The translations under genes were made by a program, and so were the position numbers. Of a stretch of DNA of 64,000 bases, positions 44,401 to 64,000 are shown piece by piece. A model generated the notes under the pieces. The model was given only the letters and a program-made list of their open reading frames with translations, did not search any database and was not told the DNA's origin. This stretch comes from Anaeromyces robustus (taxonomy: Eukaryota > Neocallimastigomycota > Neocallimastigomycetes > Neocallimastigales > Neocallimastigaceae), in contig MCFG01000145.1 of NCBI GenBank assembly GCA_002104895.1, forward strand, positions 1 through 64,000, read 5' to 3'. How positions within the stretch are numbered: the first letter of the stretch is position 1; the number at the start of each line of letters is the position of its first letter.

Positions 44401-45371
44401 TTATTTGATAAAATAATATTACCAGTCTCATTTTCATATTCATAGTCACTTTCGCTATCACTAATATAATTTTCATTATTTACATTTGATTGACATGAAG
44501 TTACAACAGTATTATTATTTATTTCATTTATTGGAAAATTAAAGTCAAAAGCATTAAAATGAAACAATTCTTCTTCAGTCATATTTGACTTTGAATTCAA
44601 TGTGTAATTATATGTATTTAATTTTTCTTTTTTTAGACTCTGACTCATCAGTTGACGTTTTAATGATTCATTATCACATTCTAGATCTTCGCATTTACCC
44701 ATTAATTCATTTAAAGTCTTATCTAATTTCTTATTTGATTCTTTTAAACAATTCTCTGATATATTACGTGCTTCTCTTTCAATTTCTAATTGTTCATAAA
44801 GCTTTTCACTTTTAGCTATCCACAATGAAAGACGTTGTTCTAATTTTTTATTTCTTCTTTCTTCCTGAATGAGCCTTTTTTTATAATAATTTATTTCCTT
44901 TTTACTTGTAATAGTATATGATAATGGTGTAAAATGAATTATACTGTAATGTAAAAACTTTTTAACACCATTTAATCCACAATGATTATATAAAGAAAAG
45001 AAAGAATGAATATGACTATGCTTATGACCTAATATATGAGAACAATGCTTATTATTATCTAATGAAAAACTAATATTCTTTACTTGTGAAGATGCTGCTG
45101 CCGCATACAAAGCTTCATAAAGTTTACAGGGTTTTGGTATTTTATTACCATTATTTTCTTTAATAAATGACCTTATAGAACTACTATCATCATTTATACA
45201 TAATTTTTCATTTTGATTATTACATTTAAGCATTTTCTTCAATAATAAAATTATAACAAGTGTTGGAAATACTATTGTAAGAATATTTTCATTGTCATCC
45301 ATTGTTTTATTAACGGATTCTTCAACTTTGTTTATTGCAACATTAATTTCTGAACTTTCCATTTTGACCAT
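41439..45371 (-). CDS. Very acidic 1310-aa protein with membrane segment and possible W2-like helical domain
   Basis: Single ORF from ATG 45371 (a second ATG is three codons in). Residues ~29-46 (ILTIVFPTLVIILLLKK) are a probable membrane segment. Residues ~155-244 form a coiled coil rich in Glu/Lys/Leu. Residues ~354-534 are a helical region ending in IDASSILTWYN, reminiscent of the C-terminal W2/eIF5C HEAT domain of translation factors such as eIF2B-epsilon; this is a guess from pattern only. From ~540 onward the protein is strongly acidic and low-complexity, including a run of SDEE tetrapeptides (~872-905). Four short motifs of the form DI/DF-E/D-I-V/C-F stand out at ~836, ~910, ~1027 and ~1133, two of them followed by SSD. 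The C-terminus turns Lys-rich. No family was recognised for the whole protein and no function is assigned. A single-pass membrane protein with a long charged cytosolic part fits the layout. Confidence 0.75.
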   Translation of the reverse strand: MVKMESSEINVAINKVEESVNKTMDDNENILTIVFPTLVIILLLKKMLKCNNQNEKLCINDDSSSIRSFIKENNGNKIPKPCKLYEALYAAAASSQVKNISFSLDNNKHCSHILGHKHSHIHSFFSLYNHCGLNGVKKFLHYSIIHFTPLSYTITSKKEINYYKKRLIQEERRNKKLEQRLSLWIAKSEKLYEQLEIEREARNISENCLKESNKKLDKTLNELMGKCEDLECDNESLKRQLMSQSLKKEKLNTYNYTLNSKSNMTEEELFHFNAFDFNFPINEINNNTVVTSCQSNVNNENYISDSESDYEYENETGNIILSNKYSNSESKALVNSVIFKRQEEQRQNEEEANKLLSDLDQRGMDDFILKIQKGEYIFKDVATFLLNQMFISELDVVQVSIELDQFVKKCNAKKKDVLSSIVEVICRIIEKNKQKKLNICAFKVIQKYIALFQEYVGSTKKDKLQFLTLVFRHCKSNNAIKPLFVNIIDKLYNLNIIDASSILTWYNLLNKEDLKDILDKNEDFDNFLENLNFENFKKNIKLKEEFDNYGDFNDSGFCSSDEDEMSDWVSNDDQFQDFDIEEASLDIDHSYSSEKLESKSVPCHCCNCSHNEDYDSSKNISHVRFILDYEQDVPSDHLLLEENSNKDINLNDDKENSNTSTYSSDNSVDGDYDRCLLDIVEDFDEEESVSFFIQDINNEPIFSNKIILDEECCNYTDHSSASSIVIEPMESQDYSLDESKNKKSRILSCDQTENNYYNEKEEELHLSDNSFIEHESLSQEEIEEDICILNKNLFNGQNHDLYNFDNEKNEDDDEEYEYEEYEDEENEENEINDIDFEICFERNVNNSSEEEDDDDEVEENNNDDDDDEIEFSNQESDEESDEESDEESDEESDEESDEESNEESDEEDEKIDFEICFERENEEENNKKVSKIILPFTVKGKENINSIKFECNNENDHEEKNKEEKENVDSFIQQKRTIDNEFCNMFSGEKNLLNHDDKSLNSEKVYAMNSNPNSDINDESECESDLYSDIEIVFESSDAETEYSDEDEEEDSTYDSESEGSDTEFDDEKIEKIANLRSMLPSDDYTIMNNEEKENYSTSESIEKYQDVKDNNNKNNIKSDGINSDLDEIIYDSDIDIVFCSSDCTIEISDDQGEVNYCNKNSNNQTCYSSSLCKEIQILKENEEVEKNANLYPDLEKIKEDGKKKYHNKNIKRKNNFLKKDINLQNFIKLYLIKPEIKYEIEDIIGKYTDEINESSTNSSNQSLYKHCQKKLFENSNKKDKLKKNTKKSKKHCLKDKNFLNKSVIRNLNK
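42653..42755. repeat. 12-bp coding minisatellite (SDEE repeat)
   Basis: About eight copies of a 12-bp unit (TTCATCACTTTC on the plus strand) encode tandem Ser-Asp-Glu-Glu in the acidic protein. One copy reads SNEE. In-frame expansion or contraction would change only the number of acidic tetrapeptides. Confidence 0.9.
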
Positions 45372-48300
45372 TATATTATATTAATAATTTTCAAAATTAA
45401 TAAATATTTGAACTTTATAATAAATTTATTCTTAATTCTATTATTGATTAATTATTAAATAATATTATATTGTATTTATATATAATTATTAATAAATAAT
45501 TATATATTAAATATATTTCTTAACAATTAAAAATATTTTATAATTTTTTATAATTTAAATTAATTTTTTATCTTTGTTAAGAAATATATTAGTTAATATT
45601 TTTTTGTTTTTTTTTTTATTTTTTTATTTTTATTTTCTTCTTTTCTATATATTTTGCTTAACTATATATTTAATTCATATTTTTTCTATAAATATAATAA
45701 TATTTTATACCAAATGCTAAGTCCTTGGATTATCAATGAACTTAGTTTTAATTTAATTAGATGATTAATATAATTAAAAGGAAAAGAAAATTATATTATA
45801 TTATTTTCTTTTTCACTTTTTGTTTAAATATTTTATATATTTTTTTTTAATTATTGGTTTCGATTAAATATGTTAATTATTTATTTAGATTCTTTATTAA
45901 AATTTGTTATAATGTATAATAAAAAGTAGCTAAAGTATAAATGTAAACACAATAACGACAAACAAATCCAGTTTTAAAAACAAAATTTTCCATGATGTTT
46001 AATAGTTAAATTAATAAATTTTTGTTTATATCTCTTTTTTTTTTTTTGTAAATCTTTTTTTTTTCCAATACAATAATTAAATTATTAAATATCAAACAAA
46101 TTTAATTAATACTTATATTAAATTATTTAAATTTTTTACGTTAACACCAAGAATTTATTTTTATATCTTTTTTTTTTGTTTTTTTTTTATTGCTTTACTG
46201 AATAAAAATTTTGTTCTTTTGTATATTATTTTTTATTACTTTTAATAATTAATTTTATTATTTATTTTTTGCTGTAGGTATTCACTTAACGGATTTCAAT
46301 TATTTTAATTGATTATTTATACTTACACGTTTATTGTTATTTTTATTATTATAAAATCTTTTTTATAAATTTTTATTATATTATTAATTATTAATTATTT
46401 TGATACTTTAAATTTTGATTATTAAATGTTCAATAATAAATCAGTATTTTTTATACTTTTAGATTATCTTGAATTATTTTATATTTTACAATTTCAATTT
46501 TTCTAATATTTTATATAAAATGATTATATATTTTATATAAAAATATTATGTATTGTGATGAAATTAATATAAATTAATATTAATTATTATATTCGCTTTT
46601 TAATCTTTGTAATTAAAAAATATTCTATAGTGAAAATTTATTTCTTTAAAGGTTTAAAGAATAAGGAGATTTCAAATAATAGAAAAGAAAAAAAAATTTA
46701 TATATAATTATATTTAGAAAATATATTATTAGGGTAAATTATTATTTATAATTAAATACTAAAAATTCTATTTATAATTAATAATAATTGATAGAATTAT
46801 ATATAATTATTATTACTATTATTATTATAATTTTATAGATTTTTATATTTTATAAAAATTTCTTAATATATTAATTAAGTAAAGAAATTTTATTTAATAT
46901 TGTTATATATTAAATAATATATTGACATATAAATCTTATTAAATACTAATTATATTTAAAATTTATTTGTTTACATTACAATATATGTTATAGTTTATTA
47001 TAAAGTTTAATTTTCTTAAAAAAATTAAAAATTCATAATATATATTTTATATATTATTAAAATATATTAATAATATATAATTAAATAAACCACATATAAT
47101 AAAGTTAATATAAATTATTATTATCTACAATATAAAACATTAAAAAATAAAATATATATAATATATTATAATAAAACAATTTAAATTCAATAATATTTAA
47201 AACAATAATATATTATATCAAGGCTTTTTTAAGTATAAAAATTATTCTGTTAAATTTTTATGAAATATATAAATTATAATACTCAATACATTAATAATAA
47301 ATTAACAATATATTAATAATATATTTCTATAATTACATCAATATTTAAATATTTTAAAATACAGAATACAATTAGTTATGTTATTTTATATTACTTTAAA
47401 AAGAAAAATAATTTCTTTAATATTAAAATATTATATTAAAACAAAATAGAATATAATTAATAATAATAAAAAAAAACTCATAGTTTTATATTTAAATCAC
47501 ATTATTATATTCTAATTCCAATATATCATGTGATATATATATAGTTAATCTCTATTAACAATTTTTTAATAGTATTTTTAACTACTTTGTTTTTGATGTG
47601 AATTTTTTTTGTACTAATGGACAAGTTAAAAAATATAATGATAACTAATAACTATTATTAACCAATAATTTTTGACCATAATAATTAAATGCATATCCTA
47701 ATATTTTTTCTAAGAAAAGAAAAAAGTATTTCCATATTTTATATGTTTATTTACATGTTACTATGTTTGAATATTTTAATGTAAATAAAATTATTATCAT
47801 GCAATGTAATTTTTTTATACAATATTTGAAATAGTACATAAAAAAATAAACAAAAATCTGTTTCTCTTAAATTCGAATTTAGAAATCTTTGTCTAAATAA
47901 TTTATACTTATTATTATTAAATATATGTTATATATATAAAATGCCCAGATTATAACTATCATTATTTATATATTTAATAATAGAAGATGAATCATATGTT
48001 TTATTATATAAAATTTTTTTATTAAAAATATTGTTTATTTATTGCCATAATAATATAATAATAGTATAAAGTATTTAATTATTTTCTACCAATCACTTTA
48101 TTATCAGTTATAATTGTTTACCAAAATGAAACACTGATAATAAAACAATAAACTATACATACATACTTCAAATAGTTATTTTATATACCTATATATTACA
48201 TCTAAATTTAAATGTTATATTTGCTTTTATGCATATACAAGTAAAATAGAATATAAATATAATATTTTTTATACAGTATAGACAATAAAAATTCTGTACT

Positions 48301-48908
48301 GAAGATAATATATATTTTTTATTCAATAATTATTAATTAATATTCTAAATAATTAAAATAAAGAAATTAATATCATATTATTTAATTTTATAAATTAAAT
48401 TTTCATTTTTTATTAAATTAATTATTTAAAATTTTTTAATTAAAAATTTAAAGAATATTTTTTTTTAAACAAAAAAAAAAAAAAATTAAAATTAAGTTAA
48501 TAAATAAAAGTGTATAATATTAAATTCTTATGGTAATAATAATAAATAAAAATAACCTAATAAAATTTTAATTTTAACTAATTTCAATAGAAATATAAAT
48601 GTTAATGTTTAATTTTTTGAAATTTAATGATGTTATAACTTAAATTGGAATTTATCCTATAAATACAATTTTAGGTTAAAATTTAAATTTGACTTTTTTC
48701 TTAAATAATTTATATTTAAAAAAGGTAATTAGATTTTATTTATTAATATTTAATAGTTTAAAAAAGGATTTATATAAATCTTATTTATTACAATTTTTAA
48801 TATTGACATATCTTGAAAAACAATTTAAAAACAAATGAAAATATTAAGAATAAATTTCTTAAAAAAAAAAAACATTTTAACATTTTAGGAAGTATATTAG
48901 AAATTTTT

Positions 48909-48985
48909 TTTCCATAAGCTATATAAATACTTTAATTATATTTTTTTTTTCATAAGCTATATAAATACTTTGATTATATTTTTTA
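48909..48985. repeat. Tandem duplication (~40 bp x 2)
   Basis: CATAAGCTATATAAATACTT followed by TGATTATATTTT or TAATTATATTTT occurs twice head to tail. The copies differ by one base and by T-run length. Confidence 0.85.
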
Positions 48986-49073
48986 AATTACATAAAAATA
49001 AAATTTTATTTTTATGTAATTAATTGATAAATATTATAAGATATACATGGGTTTTTTTAATTAAACAAAAAAC

Positions 49074-49110
49074 GTGGCAAATTAAAACAAATATTGTTTT
49101 AATAAGCCAC
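49074..49110. other. Strong symmetric hairpin
   Basis: GTGGC (49074-49078) pairs with GCCAC (49106-49110), and TTAAAACAA (49082-49090) pairs perfectly with TTGTTTTAA (49094-49102) across an ATA loop, with a small internal loop between the two stems. It sits about 700 bp upstream of the F-box gene. It may be a structured RNA, a palindromic protein site or a transposon-end remnant. Confidence 0.5.
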
Positions 49111-49813
49111 AATAAAAGTTGCACAAAAAATTTAATTTGTTTTATTATTAAAACAGTTATAGTTATTATTAAAACAGTTATAAGTATAACCGATTAGATG
49201 ATTGGTTTAATAAGTAAATATCCTGGTAAAAATATATTATTTGTATTTATTATTAAAAATTAGGGAGTTCTTTAAGAATTTAAGGATTATATTTTCTTTT
49301 ACAATATATTAAATTTTTATATATAATATTTTTTTATCAAAAAAATATTTAAAAATTTTTAGTGACAAATTATTAATAATTAAATACAATAAATAAATAA
49401 TTAAAATAGAAAAATAAATAATTATTTTTTAAAGTTTATTTATGTTATTTAAAATATTAACAATTAAATTACTAAATATTTTCAGTAGAACTTTTGAAAT
49501 TAAAAACTTGATTTGATAATATAAAAATATAATTAAAATATAATTATTGAACATTAATATATATATTTTTACATATTTTATTTAATAAATAAATAAATAA
49601 TAAATAAATAAATAATAATGAGCATATTGTATATTATGATTGTATAAATAATTATATTTTAATTTTATTATATATAATTAACATTTATTAATATATATAA
49701 ATTTATCAAAATAAATATTAAAATAATATTATATATTTATATGAGGGAAATCTTTTAATTTCAAAAAACAATAAATAAATAATATTCATATTTATTATAT
49801 CAATCATACTATA

Positions 49814-52637
49814 ATGGATTTTAGTTTTAGAAATCTTAAAAAATTTGTTTCTGAGAATTTTACTTTCGAAGAAAATCAAATTTCAAGTGAAAGCAATTTA
49901 TATAATAAACAAGATAATCATAATATATCGACTGAAAATACTATCGTAAAAGTAAATATTAATATATAATAATATAAAAATAAATTTAATGAACATTTTT
50001 AATTAAATTACTTATTATATTTGTTATTGGGCTACATATTTATTTTATTTTTAATTGTCATATTTATATATTTTTATATATATACATAAATAATGATTTT
50101 ATTTATTTATTTATTTATTTTAATAGAATCGTAATATTCCAAAAAATACTTCGAAATTATCATACGATGTATTATTATATATTTTTGAAATAATAAATTC
50201 CAGAGCAGACAGAAAACATGATTTAATAAACTGCATACAAGTTTGTAAATTATGGTCTTATATTATATCAGGAATAATATGGAGAGATATTACTTTGAAA
50301 AACAATACTTTAAATATTTCATGGATATTAGGTATTTCAAAACGTAGAGAAAGAATTCAAAATACATTAGATTCTGATAAGTATATTCAGACAGGAAAAT
50401 ATACATCAGCTTTTGGAATACGTATTCCTATTTTTCAAATTAATGAAATAATCCCTTCTATTATAAATTATTCAAAAAATAGTGATTTATTTAAAAAAAA
50501 TATACCTTTAATAAATTATATTGAATTAATTAGAACATTAATTTTATCTTCATCCTATAATAAGTATTTTGAAGATAATAAATTGTTATCACCAGCTTGT
50601 ACAATTTTCAATGATGTAGATGATTTTGATAAAAAAAGTAATGACAAAAAAAGTAATAAGAATAATGCTAATTTAAAATCACACATAAATTTATATTTAA
50701 ATAGTGGGCCAGATGCTCGAAAAAAACTTGAGTATGAATTTATGAAATTGAAAACAGAATATGAATATGATACAAGTCAAGATGAGGCAGAATCCAAAGT
50801 TATAAAAGAATGTAGTTCAACAATTCGTTCTGTCATTTTACAAAGTGAATTCATATCACCTTCTTTAGCAAAAACACTTATTAAATACTTAAAAAATATT
50901 AAATCATTGAATATTGTAGATTGTGTAGTTGAAAATAATGGATTTATTCATAAGTTATCTAGTGGAATAAAATATTCACTAGAAGAATTAAGTGCTTCTT
51001 TAAAAAACTATGGAAGTTATATGAGATACCCAATAAATCCAAATGAACTTCTCTATGAAATCAATAATTTTAAATCATTAAAAAGATTACACCTTAGTAA
51101 TTTTTTAGAACATGATGTATTTACAAATATTATGAAAAAATTAAAATTTGATTTAGAAAATGGTTCTAATAGTTTTAATAATCATAGCAACAATAATGAA
51201 ACTAATAGTCGTTTTGGTGTAGGTGATAGAAATACATTAAGAGCTAATTTTTTAAGATACCAAACCTTACATTCAACGGCGCGTGCTGAGTCTACTTCGC
51301 AAACTTATTCAAATAATAATACTTCTAATGGTTTATTGAATGATAAAGATTATCTTTTTATAGAAGATAATTATTTACCAAATATAGAAGAATTAGAGCT
51401 TATTTGTTATCGAAGAATTGAACATGAAAAATCCAATTTATTTTTATTGAGTAATCTATTAAGTAGTAAGACTTTAAATTATTTATCTATTAAACCATTA
51501 CAAGGAGGAACTATGTATAATTCTCTTGCTAATTTTTTAATCAAAGCTTCCCATTTAAAGTATTTATCATTTTATATAGCTAACCCAGATATTACAGAAG
51601 ATATTGAAGTCCAAGGAGGTATACCCGAAAATCGTAGACTCTCTAGTGTTTTCGATAGATCTTTGTTTATAAATAGACGACTTTCTATTGCTTCTTCTAT
51701 TGATAATTCTCCATTATCACCTGTGTCATCATCACCTTCATTTAATAGATCAATTATATCTGAACTTGAAATTATTGGGTCCTATTCTTCTCTTAGTTTA
51801 AAAAAATTAGAATTAGAATGGGAAGAATTTGGTGAAGATTTTAGTTCATTTGAGAAGTGTATAATGGATATTAATATGAGAGTTGAAAGAAGAAAGCAAC
51901 GACTACAACAATATATTGATCAACCTTCTGATAAATACTCATTTTCTTTAAAAAGTATAAAATTGTCTAAACCTTATGGAATTCGAAGTTTGGTACTTCA
52001 TAGTTTAACTGTTTATAATAGTGAAAAGTTGTTTAAATTGTTGAATTTGATACCAACATTAAGTTCTTTATCAGTATTACCAAAATATGAGGATATTGAA
52101 AAAAAAGTTTTATCTGAAAGTGTTAATCAATTATTAAATTCATTTTCTTATTCATTTGTTAATGAAACTTCTAAATATTTTGAACAGTGGGTTGATTCAA
52201 GTGATGTTGGTAAACGTCAAATGGATTTAGAACTTCATCAACATAATCATGATGACCATTCAATTAATTACATAAATTTGAAGACAATATTTTTGGGTAT
52301 ATCATTTATACTACCAGAAGATTTAAAAATCATTGCCCAGTCATGTCCAAAATTGAAGGAACTTCATTTATTTAGAACTGGATCATTTAATTATGATGAT
52401 AAATATTATACTGTATGGGAGTTATTTAAAAAACAAATAAAACAAGAAGTATTAAATACTGAAAACACATCTTCAACACTATCTTTTTCTGAATCATCAA
52501 AAGATGATAAGTATCTATTGAACTTTTGTAGAATTAATGAATCTTCATTACATATATATCTTAATTCTGAAAAAATATTTAATTGGATTAGAGAACAACC
52601 TTTATCACATTTTATTTATGAAGGTTTAGGACTATAA
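49814..52637 (+). CDS. F-box protein with probable leucine-rich repeats
   Basis: Exon 1 is 49814-49951 (46 codons) and exon 2 is 50127-52637, joined in phase, total 882 residues. The intron starts GTAAAT and ends in a TTTA repeat followed by TAATAG. An F-box lies at ~57-100 (LSYDVLLYIFEIINS, then INCIQVCKLWSYII and WRDI). F-box proteins bring substrates to SCF ubiquitin ligases through Skp1. The rest has scattered LxxLxL-type leucine-rich segments (for example LKRLHLSNFL, LEELSASL, LKELHLF) and Asn/Ser-rich loops, typical of the F-box/LRR class. The substrate is unknown. The ATG at 50295 is internal: starting there would cut off the F-box. Confidence 0.85.
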
Positions 52638-52813
52638 AAAAAATTATTAAAAAAAAAAAAAAACTTTTTTTTTTTTTTTTATTGTAGTAAATTTTTTTAT
52701 GATCCATCCTTATATAGTTTAATAAATAATAATTTATAATAAATTATAATAAATCGTGTAAATATTTAATTTTTTTTTAATCAATTTAAATATAAAAAAA
52801 TACTTAATAGTGT

Positions 52814-52869
<56 letters not shown>

Positions 52870-52911
52870 TAATAATAATCATAATCATATAATCAAAAAA
52901 TCAAAAAAATC

Positions 52912-52961
<50 letters not shown>

Positions 52962-53536
52962 TTATTTTAATAATATTAATAATATTAATATTAATGTATC
53001 AAAAAAAAATTTTTTTATATTAAAAAATGAAAAAGTTTAAAAATTATAAATCTTTCTTTACTCTTTATAACTTGTTTATTTAATTATTTAATTTTTTAAT
53101 AACTTAAAATAAACAAATATTAAAAATTAAATAATTTTTCCTTATTTTTTATTATATATATATATATAAATGTATTATACCAGATAAAAGTCTTTTAGGA
53201 TAAAAAAAAGGGAATAGTTTTAAAAAAAATTAATATGTTAAAATATGTTAAAATAAAAATAAAAATAAAATTTTATATACGATTGATTTTATGAATCATT
53301 TAAATCATACAATTAATTTTTAAGGTTTTAAGTACTTTTTTCCTTCCCTTTCTTTTTATTATTTTTTTTTATATCATTTTGTTATTATATTAACTTTTTT
53401 CAAAATAAAAATCTTTAAAAATATTTTTATTATATAATTTAATAAGTTATTCATGATTATATAGTTTTTATTTTATTTTATTTTTTTTTTTTTTATTTTG
53501 TAATATTTTTATAATATATATGTATATATAGTTAAA
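52638..53536. other. Intergenic spacer between two plus-strand genes
   Basis: About 900 bp of A/T-rich sequence holding the F-box gene's 3' flank, two AAT tracts and the promoter region of the beta-helix receptor. No gene seen. Confidence 0.55.
52819..52957. repeat. (AAT)n microsatellite in two blocks
   Basis: Two AAT tracts separated by about 40 bp containing ATCATAATC-type variants. Confidence 0.9.
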
Positions 53537-60239
<6,703 letters not shown>

Positions 60240-60519
60240 AATGAACAAAAAAGCATTCATTTTATTTAAAGTTTGAATAAATTTTATACTAATATGTATA
60301 AAATATATAAATTATATCATGCCATTAATTAAATATATTTTTAATTATGATTAAAAAAAAAAAAAACACATAGATAAATATTTATTGTAAAATTAATTTT
60401 TTTTTTTTAGTTTTATATTTGTTATTTTTTTTTCTTTAATTAATTTAAATGTAAATTAATACATTAATACTGAAAAAATGATATAATTAAAATATTTGAT
60501 ATTAAAAAATAAAATGTAA

Positions 60520-60571
<52 letters not shown>

Positions 60572-60937
60572 AAAATACAAACAAAACGAATAAACAAAAA
60601 AAAATATAAAATAATATAATATAATAATAAAAATAAGTATAAAATAAGTATATATATATATATATATTATTTTTTTTTTTAATATTTTTTTATTATTTTC
60701 CATATTTATTTTTATAAATATGTTGATATAAATTAATAAATAAGTTAATAAATAAATTAATTAATAAATAAAATGAACATATACATTAATATTTTACTGA
60801 AATCCAATAAATTCTTAAAGGGTAATTTGGTTATTATTTATAGTTTTTACATTATTTTAATATATATCTTATTTTAATCTATTTTCTATTTTATCAATGA
60901 TTAGTTATTTGAAGTAATAGAGATGTATATATATGGT
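60240..60937. other. Convergent 3' region between two genes
   Basis: Spacer between the receptor (plus) and the methyltransferase (minus), so it holds both 3' ends. It includes a 45-nt A-run at 60525-60569. No gene seen, and no flanking duplication was found that would mark the A-run as a retrocopy tail. Confidence 0.6.
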
Positions 60938-62715
<1,778 letters not shown>

Positions 62716-63242
62716 GATTTTTAATTATTATTCTCGGATTCTTTATTTAATAAATTTAATAATTTTTTTTTAAATTTTTAAAAATTTTAATTTTTGTTTT
62801 TTTTAAATACCAAAACTTTAATATATATTTTAGTTTTTATTCAAATAATATATAAAAATTTAATATATCATTATATTAAATGAATACATTAATACATTAA
62901 GTATTAATATAGAACTATATTATAAAAATATAATTAGTATATAATTATATTATTAAAAATACATTTAGTATTAATATAAATATATTAAAAGAATACATTT
63001 GATATTAATATATTAATTTTAAAATACCCAGTCCTAAATTTTTATATATATTTATAATATTAATAAAAAAAAAAAAAAAAAAAACTTAATTATTATTAAA
63101 AGGATGTTTGTTATTAATATATTTATAATAATTAATTAAATTTTTTATATACAAAGACAAGTAATTTTTTGTAATGAAATAAAACAAGTAATTATTAATA
63201 TATTACGTTGAAAAAATATTAATTGGAAGTTATAAATGTATG

Positions 63243-63291
63243 CTTAGTATAATTAATATTGCTACCTATTACAACTTTACATTATACTAAG
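63243..63291. repeat. Perfect 11-bp inverted repeat
   Basis: CTTAGTATAAT at 63243-63253 is the exact reverse complement of ATTATACTAAG at 63281-63291, with a 27-nt loop containing GCTACC. It could be a short structured element or a transposon-end remnant. Confidence 0.55.
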
Positions 63292-63469
63292 ATTAATATA
63301 ATATAACGTGTTCTTTCCAAGGTGGATTAATATTTTATAGATAATTTTAATTATTTGAAATAGTTATGAAAAATTATATTAATTATTAATTATGATTGGT
63401 TAAAAAAGGAAAAATACAGTTTATTGTCTGCTTAATCAAAAATTTAATTATTAAAATTTTAAAAAAATA

Positions 63470-63470
63470 A

Positions 63471-63525
<55 letters not shown>

Positions 63526-63537
63526 ATGAATAAAAGA

Positions 63538-63597
<60 letters not shown>

Positions 63598-63599
63598 AT
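63470..63599. repeat. (AAAT)n microsatellite in two blocks
   Basis: Two AAAT tracts, about 14 units each, separated by GAATAAAAGATTAAAT-type sequence. Confidence 0.95.
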
Positions 63600-64000
63600 G
63601 CTTATATATTATAGATTAATACTGATTTTATTAAACTTAATATAAAATATATAGAAAAATTTGTGCCAGGTAATTTAAGATTTTTTTTATTATTTCTTTT
63701 TGAAGTATTCTGTATTATTTTTAATTTCAGAAATTTAATTTTTAATTTTAAAAGAATAATTTTAAAATAGTTATGTTAAATTAAATTATTAAATTGTATA
63801 ATTTCAGAATATATTTTATAAAATATTTAAATTTTCATTTTATGCTTTATTTAAAAAATATATAATTTTATAATTATATTTAATATATATATAGTATTTA
63901 ATATATAATATTTAATATTTAATATTATTATACTTTAATTGAGTGTACTGGTGTTTTTTTTTCTTTTTTAATATTTATTCAAATTGCAATTGTTATTTTA

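Larger units (their letters stand above)
45372..49813. other. Gene-poor block of about 4.4 kb between divergent genes
   Basis: It should contain the promoters of the acidic-protein gene (minus) and the F-box gene (plus). No gene found. A tandem duplication at ~48.9 kb and a strong hairpin at ~49.1 kb are listed separately; another short direct repeat (ATTATTAAAACAGTTATA, twice) lies at 49144-49182. Confidence 0.55.
62716..64000. other. Upstream flank of the methyltransferase gene, no gene seen
   Basis: AT-rich to the end of the window. It includes the AAAT tracts and inverted repeat listed separately. The GC-richer scrap at 63300-63330 (AACGTGTTCTTTCCAAGGTGG) is unexplained. Confidence 0.5.

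Noticed and set aside
41804-44815. Plus-strand ORFs rich in Ser, Phe or Ile
   Set aside because: Antisense shadows of the acidic-protein gene.
60525-60569. Poly(A) tail of another retrocopy
   Set aside because: No target-site duplication or transcript-like body next to the A-run.

Overview
This window looks like nuclear DNA of an anaerobic gut fungus (Neocallimastigomycota; genus not determinable). The DNA is extremely AT-rich. Gene islands rich in short introns sit between gene-poor blocks of up to about 10 kb made of A/T runs and (AAT)n, (AAAT)n and (TA)n microsatellites. The gene set fits this fungal group: large class C-like receptors with a bacterial-type solute-binding or beta-helix ectodomain, a 7TM-RGS protein, a septin, a tRNA m3C methyltransferase and non-LTR retrotransposon debris. 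A septin argues against a dictyostelid, which would otherwise share the AAT-repeat, Asn-rich look. The assignment is inference; no rRNA or other marker is present.

Layout: 1-1446 repeats and unassigned sequence. 1447-4593(-) a GPCR with a periplasmic-binding-protein-like ectodomain, 4 exons, start unresolved. 6392-6853(-) an orphan ORF remnant of unusual composition. 7205-11461(-) a 1418-aa C2H2 zinc-finger protein. 11462-22030 gene-poor, with a retroposon flanked by target-site duplications at 18578-18954. 22030-23520(-) a dead LINE reverse transcriptase, itself split by a poly(A)-tailed retrocopy at 22953-23264. 24565-27201(-) a 7TM-RGS protein, 6 exons. 27202-36022 gene-poor. 36023-38593(-) a septin, 11 exons. 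41439-45371(-) a very acidic 1310-aa protein. 49814-52637(+) an F-box protein. 53537-60239(+) a beta-helix/EGF/7TM receptor, about 14 exons. 60938-62715(-) a METTL2/6/8-Trm140-type methyltransferase, 7 exons. The rest is repeat-rich flank.

Splice models were built by hand from GT...AG sites and reading-frame continuity. For the two receptors, the RGS protein, the septin, the F-box protein and the methyltransferase the summed exon lengths are multiples of three. Three of about eight genes (two receptors and a 7TM-RGS) belong to heterotrimeric G-protein signalling. A plausible theme is sensing of extracellular carbohydrate or surfaces (receptors) with signal termination (RGS), but nothing in the sequence shows that these genes act together.

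The most interesting points are: the beta-helix receptor; tiny exons in the septin (10 and 11 nt) and in the receptor (13 nt); arrays of SUMO-interaction-like motifs in two large proteins; the nested retrotransposition scar; microsatellites that abut splice sites; and two intergenic hairpins sharing the 11-mer TAAGCCACAAT.
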